Shown: positions 12,001 to 17,821 of the stretch, one piece after another
Layout of the letters: every line of letters begins with the position of its first letter
How positions within the stretch are numbered: position 1 is the stretch's first letter
DNA from: a bacterium
Lineage (GTDB): Bacteria > Planctomycetota > Planctomycetia > Planctomycetales > Planctomycetaceae
Assembly (NCBI GenBank): GCA_016124895.1
Contig: WGMU01000068.1
Location: 1-64,000, forward strand
Length of the DNA stretch: 64,000 nucleotides
Reading direction: 5' to 3'
Program-made: the position numbers and the translations under genes
Notes under the pieces: generated by a model
Seen by the model: the letters and a program-made list of their open reading frames with translations, nothing else
The model's database searches: none
What the model was told of the DNA's origin: nothing

Positions 12001-12878
12001 GTCACGACGGTCCCGGCCGTCTCACTTCCAGACGAGACATCCACGGAGAGATTGACTGCCGGTCCAGCCGCCTGCTGAATGTTGGCGCCGGCATGGACGA
12101 TTGCGGTCAGCGCGTCGGTCTCCGTCCACGTCATCGCGACGTTACCAGCAGCGCCCGCTTCTGTACTGACACCGACCGGTGTGTCAGTAAAAGTGTCCGC
12201 GTTAGCCTGCACGACCTGAGAACCATCGGCGGTCAGTGTTCCGGTGTCGTTAGTCTCAAAGAGGATAATCGCATCGAGGACATGATCCCCGACCGCAGAC
12301 GGCACAGAAATATCAAGCCCCGTGGCGGTACTGGTATCTGAAACGGTGGCCGAGATTGGTGCCACTTGGTCTGCACCGTCGAACGCTGTCGCGATCACGC
12401 CCTGTACTGTGCTCATTGTGTCGTAAGTAACGACGATATCGCCCACTGTGGCACTTACACTGTCACCCAGTGCGAGATACCAGAACTCAAGTCCCAGGCC
12501 ATTCGAGCCCGAGATGAAGTCGCTTTCCTTAGTCATAGGATTGCCGTCGAACGTCACCGAAAGCACATCGCTGCCGTTCGTGCTGGCGTCGCTGTAGCCC
12601 ATCGTTGTTGTGACAATCAGAACACGGTCGGATCCTGCATCCACCGAGTAGGAACTGAGCGTTTCAGTCGTGTCCGTAGCGCTGATGTCAAACGAACTGG
12701 CCGATGCCCCCAGGACGTTGACCGTCAGCAGAGTTCGCGTTTCCAGGAACTCAGTTGGATTGCTGAGAGCTGCGCGGCGGTACCAGCCTGCGGTGTGCTG
12801 CTTGCGTCCCTTGCGACGACGACGTGCTGATGTGCGGGTGCGCTGGGCCAGATTCTGAAGCCAGTTTTGCCATTTCAT
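1..12878 (-). CDS. Giant LEPR-XLL / Calx-beta / Pmp-like / RTX surface protein (3' end outside window)
   Basis: An open frame starts at ATG 12878 and is still open at base 1, giving at least 4,292 residues; I found no in-frame stop in the segments I translated. Order of parts: a basic N-terminus (MKWQNWLQNLAQ, then RRRRKGRK) ending in LETRTLLTV, the LEPR-XLL-type export signal of very large planctomycete proteins; a beta-sandwich-like region to about residue 270; several Calx-beta repeats (about 270-1120) with linkers such as GSRQVDVTDNES; a long beta-helix-like region (about 1270-3080) of repeats like GGGIYNNGTLT and SGNTA, resembling chlamydial Pmp repeats; a choice-of-anchor Q-like segment (about 3085-3210, GSPAIGTGD then DIGAVE); and RTX nonapeptides (about 3790 to the edge, GGAGDDFITGGMGDD), which bind calcium in this family. 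Likely role: secreted or surface adhesion. The C-terminus and any secretion signal there are not visible. Confidence 0.93.
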   Translation of the reverse strand, partial: MKWQNWLQNLAQRTRTSARRRRKGRKQHTAGWYRRAALSNPTEFLETRTLLTVNVLGASASSFDISATDTTETLSSYSVDAGSDRVLIVTTTMGYSDASTNGSDVLSVTFDGNPMTKESDFISGSNGLGLEFWYLALGDSVSATVGDIVVTYDTMSTVQGVIATAFDGADQVAPISATVSDTSTATGLDISVPSAVGDHVLDAIILFETNDTGTLTADGSQVVQANADTFTDTPVGVSTEAGAAGNVAMTWTETDALTAIVHAGANIQQAAGPAVNLSVDVSSGSETAGTVVTVTATADSAVSGAQTIDLGVSGTGITAGDYSLSNTTITIPDGMTTGSVTFTIADDQRLEATETATLTISNPSSGITLGSTTSQNVTITDNESATVSIGSGTDSVTESAGGTPSTTVPVTLTISASGTGTVGSDVPITAGLAGNSDYSNTDASFGTGDFTSTMQNLTVTAVNDNRLEATTESFAGQTLAVTLSSGAAVTVDGASGSRQVDVTDNESGVVSIANGTDAVTEGGATANVTVTLDITSDGTGVVGSDVAVGVGLTTNGDFTDADASIAAGDGASLTDDIVLTAVDDLRLEMSTESFAGQTLDGSSLTTGGADVSISGTSGSRQVDVTDNESATVSIGSGTDSLTEDAGGTPSATVPVTLTITSSGTGTVGSDVTITAGLAGNSDYSNSDASFGTGDFTSTMQNLTVTAINDNRLEAITESFAGQTLSVTGANGADVTVDGGSGSRQVDVADNESAIVSIGSATDTVTENGATANVTATLDITSDGTGTIGTDVTVSVGLTTNADFSDADASFAAATDGASQMQNIVLTAVDDQLLEATTESYAGQTLTDLMTGGASVTISGTSGSRQVDVNDNETGALSVAYSDVAEGGGVQTVATVTLTITSTGAGPVQLGNGITLSADINDQGTGTAVDTTDYATPGTQTVTFDSNAATASTRTTSLNPVDDRRVEGDETVDLVLENLSAGGTSSALSGVLTGSPNILDDDTATVTFDSATSNVDEDTVDHVIGVTLTINAVGTVGTDGLDRSVSVDVTDAGTGTATEGTAVNDDYTYTSPTTLTFSPFNGVSTASDSVTLQIREDIVDDDAETINLATSINTDNTGGQVTSSDTHQVTINDDDTSTAFFEFPADGSADTIRIVNNAGTIEVYSGATLLTSRSFASITDMIFNGADGEDDILNVDLTGGDVIPAGGIQFNGGTGGNDSLTITGGAQGTVTYNYDATTAGDGDVMMSAFGTITYTGLEPISNTGTATDVIFNLPAGVANSDAVLQDSGANNDGVNELTGSTFEDTFFMNPSGSLTVNLGTMGDTLAVNTFDTGYGASLIINGDGTASDRVDMTNVDIDTGGNGRGLLVTEVETLNITGGTIANNDATGGVGGGALIVNSTSGTDTTAMLTGVAFGGNTADDGGGLYLDGGATATLDGVTIQSNTVTGQGGGLFNNGGTVTIQNSSLVDDNEAQVVADAAGGGIYNTNGGTLTVTSSTITNNRATDGWGGGIEHDATTLLTLTSVTLDGNTAVAGGGLDVDVTGDVNITGGSVSGNMATADDGGGIYYGDGSGGTLTIDGTTIDGNTADGNGGGIYANDDVVLQNGVTITNNTATNGDGGGVYNDGASLTVDASSIGTTGNGNDATAGSGGGIYNTGDLTLQNLANVSANTAGTNGGGLYLDGASGTISISDTDIDGNTASGAASTNGGGGVFNDGLTLTLDNTVTITNNQADGAAGSGGGLFNNTGGVLNLTGTLIDGNSANRAGGGIEDNSGAGLGVTLTNVTLTNNDVDGGAGSPNPGNGGGLHVTGAGDVLIDGGTITGNDAREEGGGLWIGTGILTISDTSGSVLIDGNTASGNSMDQGGGGIFSAGGDVVIQDNGPNTVTISNNVADGTMGSGGGILIDAGGTLVATGAIIDSNSANRAGGGIEDNSGAGLGVTLTNVSLTNNDVDGGAGSPNPGNGGGLHVTGAGSVNITGGTVSGNDAAEEGGGLWNGSGTMTIDGVTISGNTASGNLFDQGGGGVFVSAGGTVNVQNGSLVTGNTADGTSGRGGGFVNESGTLNITDSTVTLNDATNTAGGGIANNNGTLTVTNSTISSNTAGAIGGGVFNAGTATIQSNSMVTGNTATTNGGGIYNQDTLDVDGSTVSGNTATNGDGGGIWSSISLTLENTTVVSGNMAGDNGGGLFLSSGTTSVSISDTSIDGNTADGTLGTEGGGGLFNQGVTFSLSSNVSITNNTASAGNGGGIFNSGGDITLSGATVTVNNNDATVGSGGGIFNDGSATLDVDGADVSSNTAGTDGGGIWNAGMATVQNGATVGSNSATSDGGGIYNTGTLIVDGATVGGTGTSNMAGADGGGIWNDGDLTLQGGAEVSANTAGSDGGGVYLDGASGAVSIGSATIDGNTANGATATEGGGGIFNDGLTLVIGSTTSITNNTASAGNGGGLFNSNSGDVTLNGTTVTGNDATNEDGGGVYNPTGSVLQLNGADVSSNTAGTDGAGVWNEGTLVVIGGSTVNSNDANRDGGGIWNGGSLTVNGALFDQNTAGVNGGGLYLESGSTNTIQNAMITENTASGSAATNGGGGIYNNGNTLSLDGTVLIDGNDADGTQGSGGGIFNNTGGVLTLNGTTITNNSAERAGGGIEDNSGAGLGVILTSVTLDSNHALGTDVSAPGNGGGLHVSNGGDVNITGGTVNSNTAAEEGGGLWNHTGTMTIVDVQIDGNTASGDASTNGGGGIFNAAGIVTTNEGTTITNNVADGTSGSGGGVFNDGGSFTATGTLIDGNQANRAGGGIETNVGTVILNDITLTSNNAGVAPAVANPGNGGGLHITGAGNVTINSNGVFGPSTIDGNTAAAEGGGLWNSSSGTLILNANGADDLFITNNTAAGDADPTGDITLLQGGGGLFNDGGSVRITGTDNDNAVIIQGNDATGATYGSGGGILSIGGSVDADGAGTAIGNILIDGNTAVRSGGGIEIVSGTLTLTNSLITGNTVGSSPGNGGGVHISNDGSVTLDAVTISGNIAANEGGGLWNSADGTMTLTNVTISGNSTTSGDGGGIFSVGGGSGVVDADSVTITLNDAGSGNGSGIASGAGGVTLRNTIVAQNPGGGTEENLFGSVDSTDYNLIGDPDNGVLQAPTNETIFNGDAILGPLQDNGNPNEVNGVPIPTHLPSAGSPAIGTGDTVLPVDQNDTDRPQASRDDIGAVEVQLNGFVIDAGAQANDGNPDEFVIIQDNMGTADPSDDEVVVYVNSVEVFRDSAVTTGQIIIRGSSDDDTLIMDNSEGLIQSHIIFDGDGTGTPSPSSVFNPGGFDTLVLRGSTPTTTTYNPGESADSGAIFQENNAITQRVEFFGLEPVQVVGTGAGDTLVLGSIVLGAGFPQALDGANTITYREGDNSQSEFHPVFGAAATGVAGGAVTGLIEVDGFEGLEFSNFGTLNINAGSGSDEISLNHRDVPSDLTAINVDGGDPTAGSDTVIVTANGTADTIAVTGVSTDGAIVDVTLDTAGTPVMQPTVVVTGAEHLVLDGAGGNDTLSVTGSANNELFNLLPSVSASLGSGAYDAGELRISDATAIAALIPIAFEDLGLSGGISLDGVGSGDTLVIQGTQLDDTFLVNADDSINSTLLVPVAVTNIPKLTLVTGDGNDNASIDGSAGYLTVNVQSGEGSDAVTVTAGAGDDVVVDLVAGTVTGTTIGTVSLTGTETLNIDGGDGTNTVTVNGLGSTTGLSALNIDGTNLASLTVDGTADDDVLVFNPTSATAGSISNSAGSSSLAVSYSGLASTLNATGGSGGFDILEVLGTADDDTITSTATSITRDGTVTFDGTIEQTNILAGAGNDSITLGALATLKVLDGGDGDDTIDASAAVDATIIGGAGDDNLVGSPVADLIDGGDGSDTITAGAGDDTIFGGAGNDVVEGGTGADQFFGGDGSDTFTWNVGDGSDLVEGGEGSDNLLFNGSAADEAFGLSDTGGRLELTRDVGSITMDIAGVENVAIDAMGGADSFNVDELTTTGVANLLLDLGTDADGDTDAVVIGTSVGADNVSVVADGTDQVLVAGLSAQIFIQGTTDSTDTLTVNGFEGDDTLTAEAAAGTELAITFNGGAGNDVLSGYATLNGDGGNDTLEGGEGANAINGGLGDDVIVLSGGDDTISGGGGFDVVEYNGTEADDTLSLVEAANVLTVSGLLTGTADVTAADIERIDVTGGSGDDDITLDAVTTQALVDAGAGDDGVDASTMTAASVTVFGGAGKDSISGGDQADELSGGAGDDFITGGMGDDVISGGEGFDQIRGNEGDDAIDGGTGVD

Positions 12879-13784
12879 CTTTTACAACTCCCTGCAGGTA
12901 GAGGTGGTGGACGCGTGGGTTACGGAGCGACGCGCAGGAATTGCGCGGCAGAAAAGGGGTAAAGCAACGATGACGGCCGGCCATCGGTCAAAGCGCGCAA
13001 TCCGGAAGCGACCCGGAGCGGGGTACGGCTGCATCGAGTGAACAGGCTCAATCCGTGATCCTGACAAGCGAGGAGATCCTCGATTTCAGCGCTGACAACT
13101 CGCGGAAGGGTTTCTGACTTCCCGAGGAAGTGGGCTGTGAGGCTTCCATACCACACAGTGCCCAGTGAAACCGCGACACTGGTCAGCCAATGTTCACAGT
13201 TTTCACGTTTGGCGGTCATACCGCACGGCCTGAGACCTCTTCAACTGACCCAGAGACCCCAGCATCGTCGCGGTGGATAAAGGATACCGCCTCAAAGCGT
13301 CAAGACCGAAATTGAACACCTTTCACGGTAGCGATGACATTTCCGACTTTGACACCTGGGAAAAGTTATCGGCCGCAGTCTGCTCCCGGTTTCCCTGTGT
13401 TCTCTGTTTTTCGCACAGTTGACTGCAAAACCTTGACGGCCACCGGGAAGTGACCGACCAGAAAGTTAAAATGGGGCAAATAAAACTGTTCAGGAAGTTT
13501 CGGGCGACTGTCCGATTAAGGAAGCCCCGCCGGTTATCCGGGACGTACCGCTCGGCGCGACGCCACGGACCCGGATCCGTTCGGGAAGTGCGAATTCTTC
13601 CGACGATGCCGATTCGTTTCTGACGATTCTTCCACCGATCACGTCCTGACGGCCTGAAAGGAATAGGCCGCTCACGACGCCTGACCCGGTTGCGAGCATC
13701 AGACCAGATGCCTGCAGAATCCGGATGATCTGCTGGACCTGCTCACAGCAAACCACTGCTTCCATCAGCAAGGAAGGATCCGAG
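12879..13784. other. Divergent intergenic region, no convincing gene
   Basis: About 900 bases separate the divergent giant-protein and beta-barrel genes, so both promoters should lie here. A minus-strand frame (13219 to 12920) and another (13771 to 13490) are open but have no signal peptide, domain or convincing ribosome site and look like chance frames. At 13098-13115 the bases AACTCGCGGAAGGGTTTC resemble one arm of the palindrome at 60408-60465 and may be a decayed copy. I could not assign a promoter with confidence. Confidence 0.5.
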
Positions 13785-15095
13785 ATGAAACGTTTGTTCG
13801 CGCTGTGTACGGCGACCGCTCTGTCAATGAGCAGTCTGACGTACGCCCAGGATTACTCGCCGGAAATCGTCCAGACCGGCTGGAGCGACGCCATTCCGAA
13901 ACCGGATATGTCGTCGCTGACGATGCCGAAGATGCCTCAGGTCGCAATGCCTGACGTCTCCATGCCGAAGTTTTCGATGCCGGACGTCTCGATGCCGAAG
14001 ATCCCTCGGCCGAGTATGCCGCATGTGTCCATGCCGGAACTGCACGTCCCGCAGATGCACATGCCGTCATTCTCGAATGTCACGCACACGTCCTGGGTCA
14101 GCAAAGTCAAAGACGCCTGTGGTGATGCCTGTGGCGCGTGTGGCAGTGCAGCAAAGGCGGCCTGCGGAGCGTGCTGCATGAAGGACTGCTGTGAACCGCC
14201 GGAAATCTGGGAACACCAGAACCGTATTTTCGGCGACTTTCTGTATCTGTCGCCGCGCGGTGCCGATGTGGCCTACGCCACGGCGTCGATGGGGTCGTAC
14301 GCGAACTCAAACCCGGTCGCCCCGTCTGAGATGGCCGACCCGACCTATCAGCCTGGCTTCCGGGTCGGTGGTGCCTACGCTCTGGACTGTATGAGCAGCA
14401 TCGTCGGCACTTACTGGTGGTACGACTCCGGCAACAACGGGACAGCGACTCTGCCCGGAACCGCCGGAACGTTCTTCCGTCCTGAAACACTGCGGGTTGA
14501 TCCAAACGTCGACTTCGGCACAACTCTTGATGTCGGTACTCGTTATGACGTCCGCTTCCAGATGGCTGATCTGGAACACCGCAAGGTGCTGTGTGGCGAC
14601 GAGTGCCACGTCATCAACCGCGTTGTCGGCGTCCGCTACGCGAATCTTCGCCAGGACTTCAACGCCAACTACGGAATCAACCACCTGGCGAACGTCGACA
14701 CTCAGATCGACTTTTACGGTGTCGGCCCGCGTTTCGGCCTGGCCGGAGAATGGGCCAGCAAATGCGGCTTCTACTACTACGGCGAAGGGTTTGTGAACAT
14801 TCTGGCGGGCCAGATCGTGGCCGACTACAACCAGAGAGACAACCAGGCACTGCAGATTGCCCGAGCCGGAATCTCCCAGGATCGATTCGTCCCGACGCTG
14901 GAAATGGAAATGGGCCTCGGCTGGAAAAACCGCTGTGGCAACATTCATCTGCGAGCCGGCTATTATATGAACCACTGGTTCAACGTGATCACGACGCCGC
15001 GCTTCATTGACGGAGTTCAGGCCAACCAGATTGACCACCTGAGCAATACGCTCAGCTTCGACGGTCTCACCGCACGGGCTGAGGTGCGGTTCTAA
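13785..15095 (+). CDS. Outer-membrane beta-barrel protein with Met-Pro repeats and a cysteine cluster
   Basis: 436 residues from ATG 13785, preceded by AAGGAAGG at good spacing; an upstream ATG at 13725 would bury the signal peptide. Residues 1-21 form a signal peptide ending TYA. Residues about 40-95 are a low-complexity run of short MPDVSMP / MPKFSMP-type units, followed by a cysteine-rich patch (about 108-135, ACGDACGACG then CGACCMKDCC). The rest looks like an outer-membrane barrel: alternating strands, FGDFLYLSPRGADVAYA at its start, and a terminal ARAEVRF with the aromatic last residue common in barrels. It resembles the Lpg1974 / BBP7-like pore families of planctomycetes, inferred from pattern only. 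The Met-Pro and Cys segments may form a periplasmic stalk or metal-binding and cross-linked region. Confidence 0.75.
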   Translation: MKRLFALCTATALSMSSLTYAQDYSPEIVQTGWSDAIPKPDMSSLTMPKMPQVAMPDVSMPKFSMPDVSMPKIPRPSMPHVSMPELHVPQMHMPSFSNVTHTSWVSKVKDACGDACGACGSAAKAACGACCMKDCCEPPEIWEHQNRIFGDFLYLSPRGADVAYATASMGSYANSNPVAPSEMADPTYQPGFRVGGAYALDCMSSIVGTYWWYDSGNNGTATLPGTAGTFFRPETLRVDPNVDFGTTLDVGTRYDVRFQMADLEHRKVLCGDECHVINRVVGVRYANLRQDFNANYGINHLANVDTQIDFYGVGPRFGLAGEWASKCGFYYYGEGFVNILAGQIVADYNQRDNQALQIARAGISQDRFVPTLEMEMGLGWKNRCGNIHLRAGYYMNHWFNVITTPRFIDGVQANQIDHLSNTLSFDGLTARAEVRF

Positions 15096-15127
15096 GCGAC
15101 CGATCGCGGTTGACTGATGGAAGCAGG

Positions 15128-15161
15128 AAAAGGCGGCAGTTTTTGGACTGCCGCCTTTTTT
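15128..15161 (+). terminator. Rho-independent terminator after the beta-barrel gene
   Basis: A perfect 9-bp stem, GGCGGCAGT (15132-15140) with ACTGCCGCC (15147-15155), has a 6-base loop and is followed by six T. It lies about 30 bases after the beta-barrel stop and separates it from serC. Confidence 0.92.
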
Positions 15162-15375
15162 CGTGCGCTCATTGCCTGACCGGAATTGTCCGAGCCGAGG
15201 CTCATTTCCTTGAGGTCGCGTCGCTGGAACGGTTCGTATTGTCAGACCTGAGAGGCAGTTGCGGCAGTCAGACCAGGCTCGTTGACGACGGCACGGCTGC
15301 TGAATATAGAGACGAGACGCCGCGTTTCCGCGCCGGCCCCAATTTCACAAGCATCCAGAGCGTTCAGGAATCGAA

Positions 15376-16455
15376 ATGACCAGTCGCGTTTATAACTTCT
15401 CCGCCGGTCCCGCTGTCATGCCCGTCGAAGTGCTCGAAGAAGCCCGCGAAAATCTGCTCTCACTCGGCGAGACCGGCATCGGCATCCTGGAGCACTCGCA
15501 CCGCGGCAAAGCCTTCATGGCAGTGCGCGACGAGGCGGAAGCGCTGATTCGCGAACTGGCCTCGATCCCCGACAACTACGACGTCCTGTTCCTGCAGGGG
15601 GGAGCGTCGCTGCAGTTCGGCATGATTCCGATGAACTTCCTGTCCGAAGGGCAGACGGCCGACTACCTCGTGACCGGTGCCTGGTCAAAGAAGGCCGTCA
15701 CAGAGGCGAAGCTGTTCGGCAACGTCCACATCGCGAGCACCAGCGAGGATCGCAATTTCTGCTACATCCCAAAGCAGGCGCAGTTTTCCTCCTACCCGGC
15801 GTACATCCACTTCACGTCGAACAACACGATCTTCGGCACGCAGTACGCGGCCGAGCCTGACGTTCCGGAAGACTCGATTCTGATCTGCGATGCCAGCAGC
15901 GACATCTTCTGCCGCCCGATCGACGTCTCGAAGTACGCAATGATTTATGCCGGAGCCCAGAAGAACCTCGGCCCCAGCGGCCTGACACTGGTCATCATCC
16001 GCAAGGATCTGGTCGAAGCCGGCAGCGAATCGCTGAGTGCGATGCTGCAGTACCGGACGCACGCCGAGAATCAGTCGCTGTACAACACGCCGCCAACGTT
16101 CGGGATTTATCTGGTCGGTCGAGTCTGTGCCTGGCTGAAAGCTCAGGGCGGACTGGCGGCGATCGAGGCGAAGAACCGGGCGAAGGCCGGCGTTCTGTAC
16201 GACTACCTCGATTCCAGCGAACTGTTCCGCCCGACGGCCGATCACGACAGCCGCTCGCTGATGAACGTCACGTTTGTTACCGGCGACGCCGACCGCGATG
16301 CCGAATTCCTCAAGCAGGTGACCGCAGCCGGTTTCCAGAATCTCAAGGGCCACCGCAGCGTCGGCGGCATGAGGGCGAGCATCTACAACGCCTTTCCTGC
16401 CGAAGGTGTCGACGCCCTCGTTAACTTCATGCGCGATTTTGAAGCCAAATCCTGA
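15376..16455 (+). CDS. serC: Phosphoserine aminotransferase
   Basis: 359 residues, the normal SerC length. It converts 3-phosphohydroxypyruvate and glutamate to O-phosphoserine and 2-oxoglutarate in serine synthesis (EC 2.6.1.52), and often serves pyridoxal phosphate synthesis too. The N-terminus ([18 protein letters not shown]) and the block [14 protein letters not shown] are SerC signatures; K196 in [11 protein letters not shown] is the expected PLP-binding lysine, and the C-terminal [15 protein letters not shown] is the conserved substrate-binding segment. The gene follows a strong terminator and appears monocistronic; the next gene is convergent. Confidence 0.97.
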   Translation: MTSRVYNFSAGPAVMPVEVLEEARENLLSLGETGIGILEHSHRGKAFMAVRDEAEALIRELASIPDNYDVLFLQGGASLQFGMIPMNFLSEGQTADYLVTGAWSKKAVTEAKLFGNVHIASTSEDRNFCYIPKQAQFSSYPAYIHFTSNNTIFGTQYAAEPDVPEDSILICDASSDIFCRPIDVSKYAMIYAGAQKNLGPSGLTLVIIRKDLVEAGSESLSAMLQYRTHAENQSLYNTPPTFGIYLVGRVCAWLKAQGGLAAIEAKNRAKAGVLYDYLDSSELFRPTADHDSRSLMNVTFVTGDADRDAEFLKQVTAAGFQNLKGHRSVGGMRASIYNAFPAEGVDALVNFMRDFEAKS

Positions 16456-16470
16456 CTGGGCGGAGCACAG

Positions 16471-16546
16471 ATTGGCCGCAGATACACGCAGATAAACACG
16501 GATCTCCGTGAAGCATCTGTGTCAATCCGAGTGCATCTGCGGCCGA
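16471..16546. repeat. Palindromic element between convergent serC and glycosyltransferase genes
   Basis: Outer perfect arms GGCCGCAGAT (16474-16483) and ATCTGCGGCC (16535-16544) enclose an inner perfect hairpin, CACGGA (16497-16502) and TCCGTG (16505-16510). Intermediate bases (CACGCAGATAAACAC against CATCTGTGTC) are also partly complementary. The CGCAGAT/ACACGGAT motif style matches dispersed intergenic repeats of large environmental bacterial genomes. It fills nearly the whole gap and could end transcription from both sides, although it lacks a T-tract. Confidence 0.75.
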
Positions 16547-17683
16547 TTACTGACCCACTGACTCGATCTCCAGCAGCGCGTTCCACTGCTCGAAGTAGCG
16601 CTCGACGCTGAACTGGTCCCGCACAGTCTGTGCTGCGTCGGCAAGCCGTTGCCGCAGGTTGTCGTCGCTCATGATCCGACTCAGCGACTCAGCGAGCGAG
16701 GGCACATCGCCGGCTGAAACGAGCAGTCCGTTCGTTTCGTGCCGAATGATCTCCCCCGGCCCACTCGGGCAGTCAAACGCGACGGGACACAGGCCGGCCG
16801 ACATTGCTTCGAGCAGCGCGTTCGGGAAACCCTCGTACCGGGATGAGAGGACATAGGCGTCGGCGTGCTGGCTCAGCGGATGCCAGGGAGCCTCGACCCA
16901 GCCCGGCAGCAGAACGCGTTCGGTCAGCTTGCGATTGGCGATCTGCGATTCCAGTTCGCTCCGCAGGGGGCCGTCGCCGATCAGGACGAGATTCCAGTCC
17001 GGGTGCTGATCGGCGATCAGGTCGAACGCGTCCAGCAGCAGATCGAAGCCCTTCTGCCGGTCGAATCGCCCGACCGACGCCAGCCAGCGGCGGTTGCCCG
17101 GTAGTTCGAGCTGTCCCTGCGAAGCATTCTCTTCCGGTGGCCAGACGCAGTTGGGGATGACCGCAACCGGAGCCTGCCCGGCAATCGGCAGCACGGCGTC
17201 GCGGATGCCTGCCGTCTGCACGACGATCGCCTTCGCCCGCGGATACGTCCGCCGCCGCAGACAGCTCCACAGGCGGCCGATCGAGTGGTGCCGAATGTCG
17301 ATCCGCTCGGAGACGACTGGCCGCAGCTTCGTACTCCGGCAGGCGAGCAGCGTCACAACATTCATCCGGTCGGTCAGTGAGACGATGTGCTCGGCGTTCG
17401 TTTCCCGCAGAGCGCGCCTCAATTCCCGAACGCGTCGCCAGTTAGCAAGTAAAGCACTGACCAGTCCGGGCGAGTCCTTTATCAGGCCCAGCCCGACACG
17501 TCGGACTTCCGGGGAAACCGGGATCGCGTCGTTCTCAACCGAGTCCAGCGTGAGCAGCGAAACCTCGTGCCCGTGCTTCGCCCACCACGACGCCATCCGC
17601 GCCGCTACGTGCTCGCTGCCGCCGCCGGTCAGAGAATGAATCACGACAGCAATCCGAGCCACGACAGAATGCCCTTCGTTCAA
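16547..17683 (-). CDS. GT4-family glycosyltransferase
   Basis: 378 residues with a GT-B fold. The N-terminal domain starts ARIAVVIHSLTGGGSEHVA, the glycine-rich acceptor-side loop of GT4 enzymes; the C-terminal domain has VGRFDRQKGFDLLLDAF, a GDGPLRSEL segment and the nucleotide-sugar binding block SRYEGFPNALLEAMSAG ending near CPVAFDCPSGPGEI. It resembles GalNAc/PglH-type transferases, but donor and acceptor cannot be told from sequence. It should act at the cytoplasmic face of the membrane on lipid-linked or surface glycans. No glycan genes adjoin it here; the glycan cluster lies near 53-57 kb. Confidence 0.88.
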   Translation of the reverse strand: MNEGHSVVARIAVVIHSLTGGGSEHVAARMASWWAKHGHEVSLLTLDSVENDAIPVSPEVRRVGLGLIKDSPGLVSALLANWRRVRELRRALRETNAEHIVSLTDRMNVVTLLACRSTKLRPVVSERIDIRHHSIGRLWSCLRRRTYPRAKAIVVQTAGIRDAVLPIAGQAPVAVIPNCVWPPEENASQGQLELPGNRRWLASVGRFDRQKGFDLLLDAFDLIADQHPDWNLVLIGDGPLRSELESQIANRKLTERVLLPGWVEAPWHPLSQHADAYVLSSRYEGFPNALLEAMSAGLCPVAFDCPSGPGEIIRHETNGLLVSAGDVPSLAESLSRIMSDDNLRQRLADAAQTVRDQFSVERYFEQWNALLEIESVGQ

Positions 17684-17705
17684 GCCGCTGGAAGAATCAC
17701 AGAAT

Positions 17706-17763
17706 GATGAATCACAGAATCATATTCTCAGCCAGCTTGAAATGATTCTGCGACAAATTCATC
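17706..17763. repeat. Palindromic CAGAAT(C/G)AT repeat, copy 1
   Basis: Inverted pairs GATGAAT (17706-17712) with ATTCATC (17757-17763) and CAGAATCAT (17715-17723) with ATGATTCTG (17742-17750) surround a short centre. The CAGAAT(C/G)AT unit recurs in the element at 63004-63098, so this is probably a dispersed intergenic family. It lies upstream of the glycosyltransferase start and downstream of the permease stop. Confidence 0.65.
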
Positions 17764-17821
17764 CTGCGTGCCCGGAACTCGATCGAATCCTGATCAAACG
17801 ATCCCTCCGGCGCCCGGCACG

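Noticed and set aside
1-12341. Many plus-strand Pro/Ser-rich open frames such as 3885-5216, 4123-5136 and 5439-6773
   Set aside because: They are antisense to the giant gene; its Gly/Asp/Thr-rich repeats produce open complementary frames.
12920-13219. 99-residue minus-strand frame
   Set aside because: No signal, domain or ribosome site; lies in the divergent promoter region.
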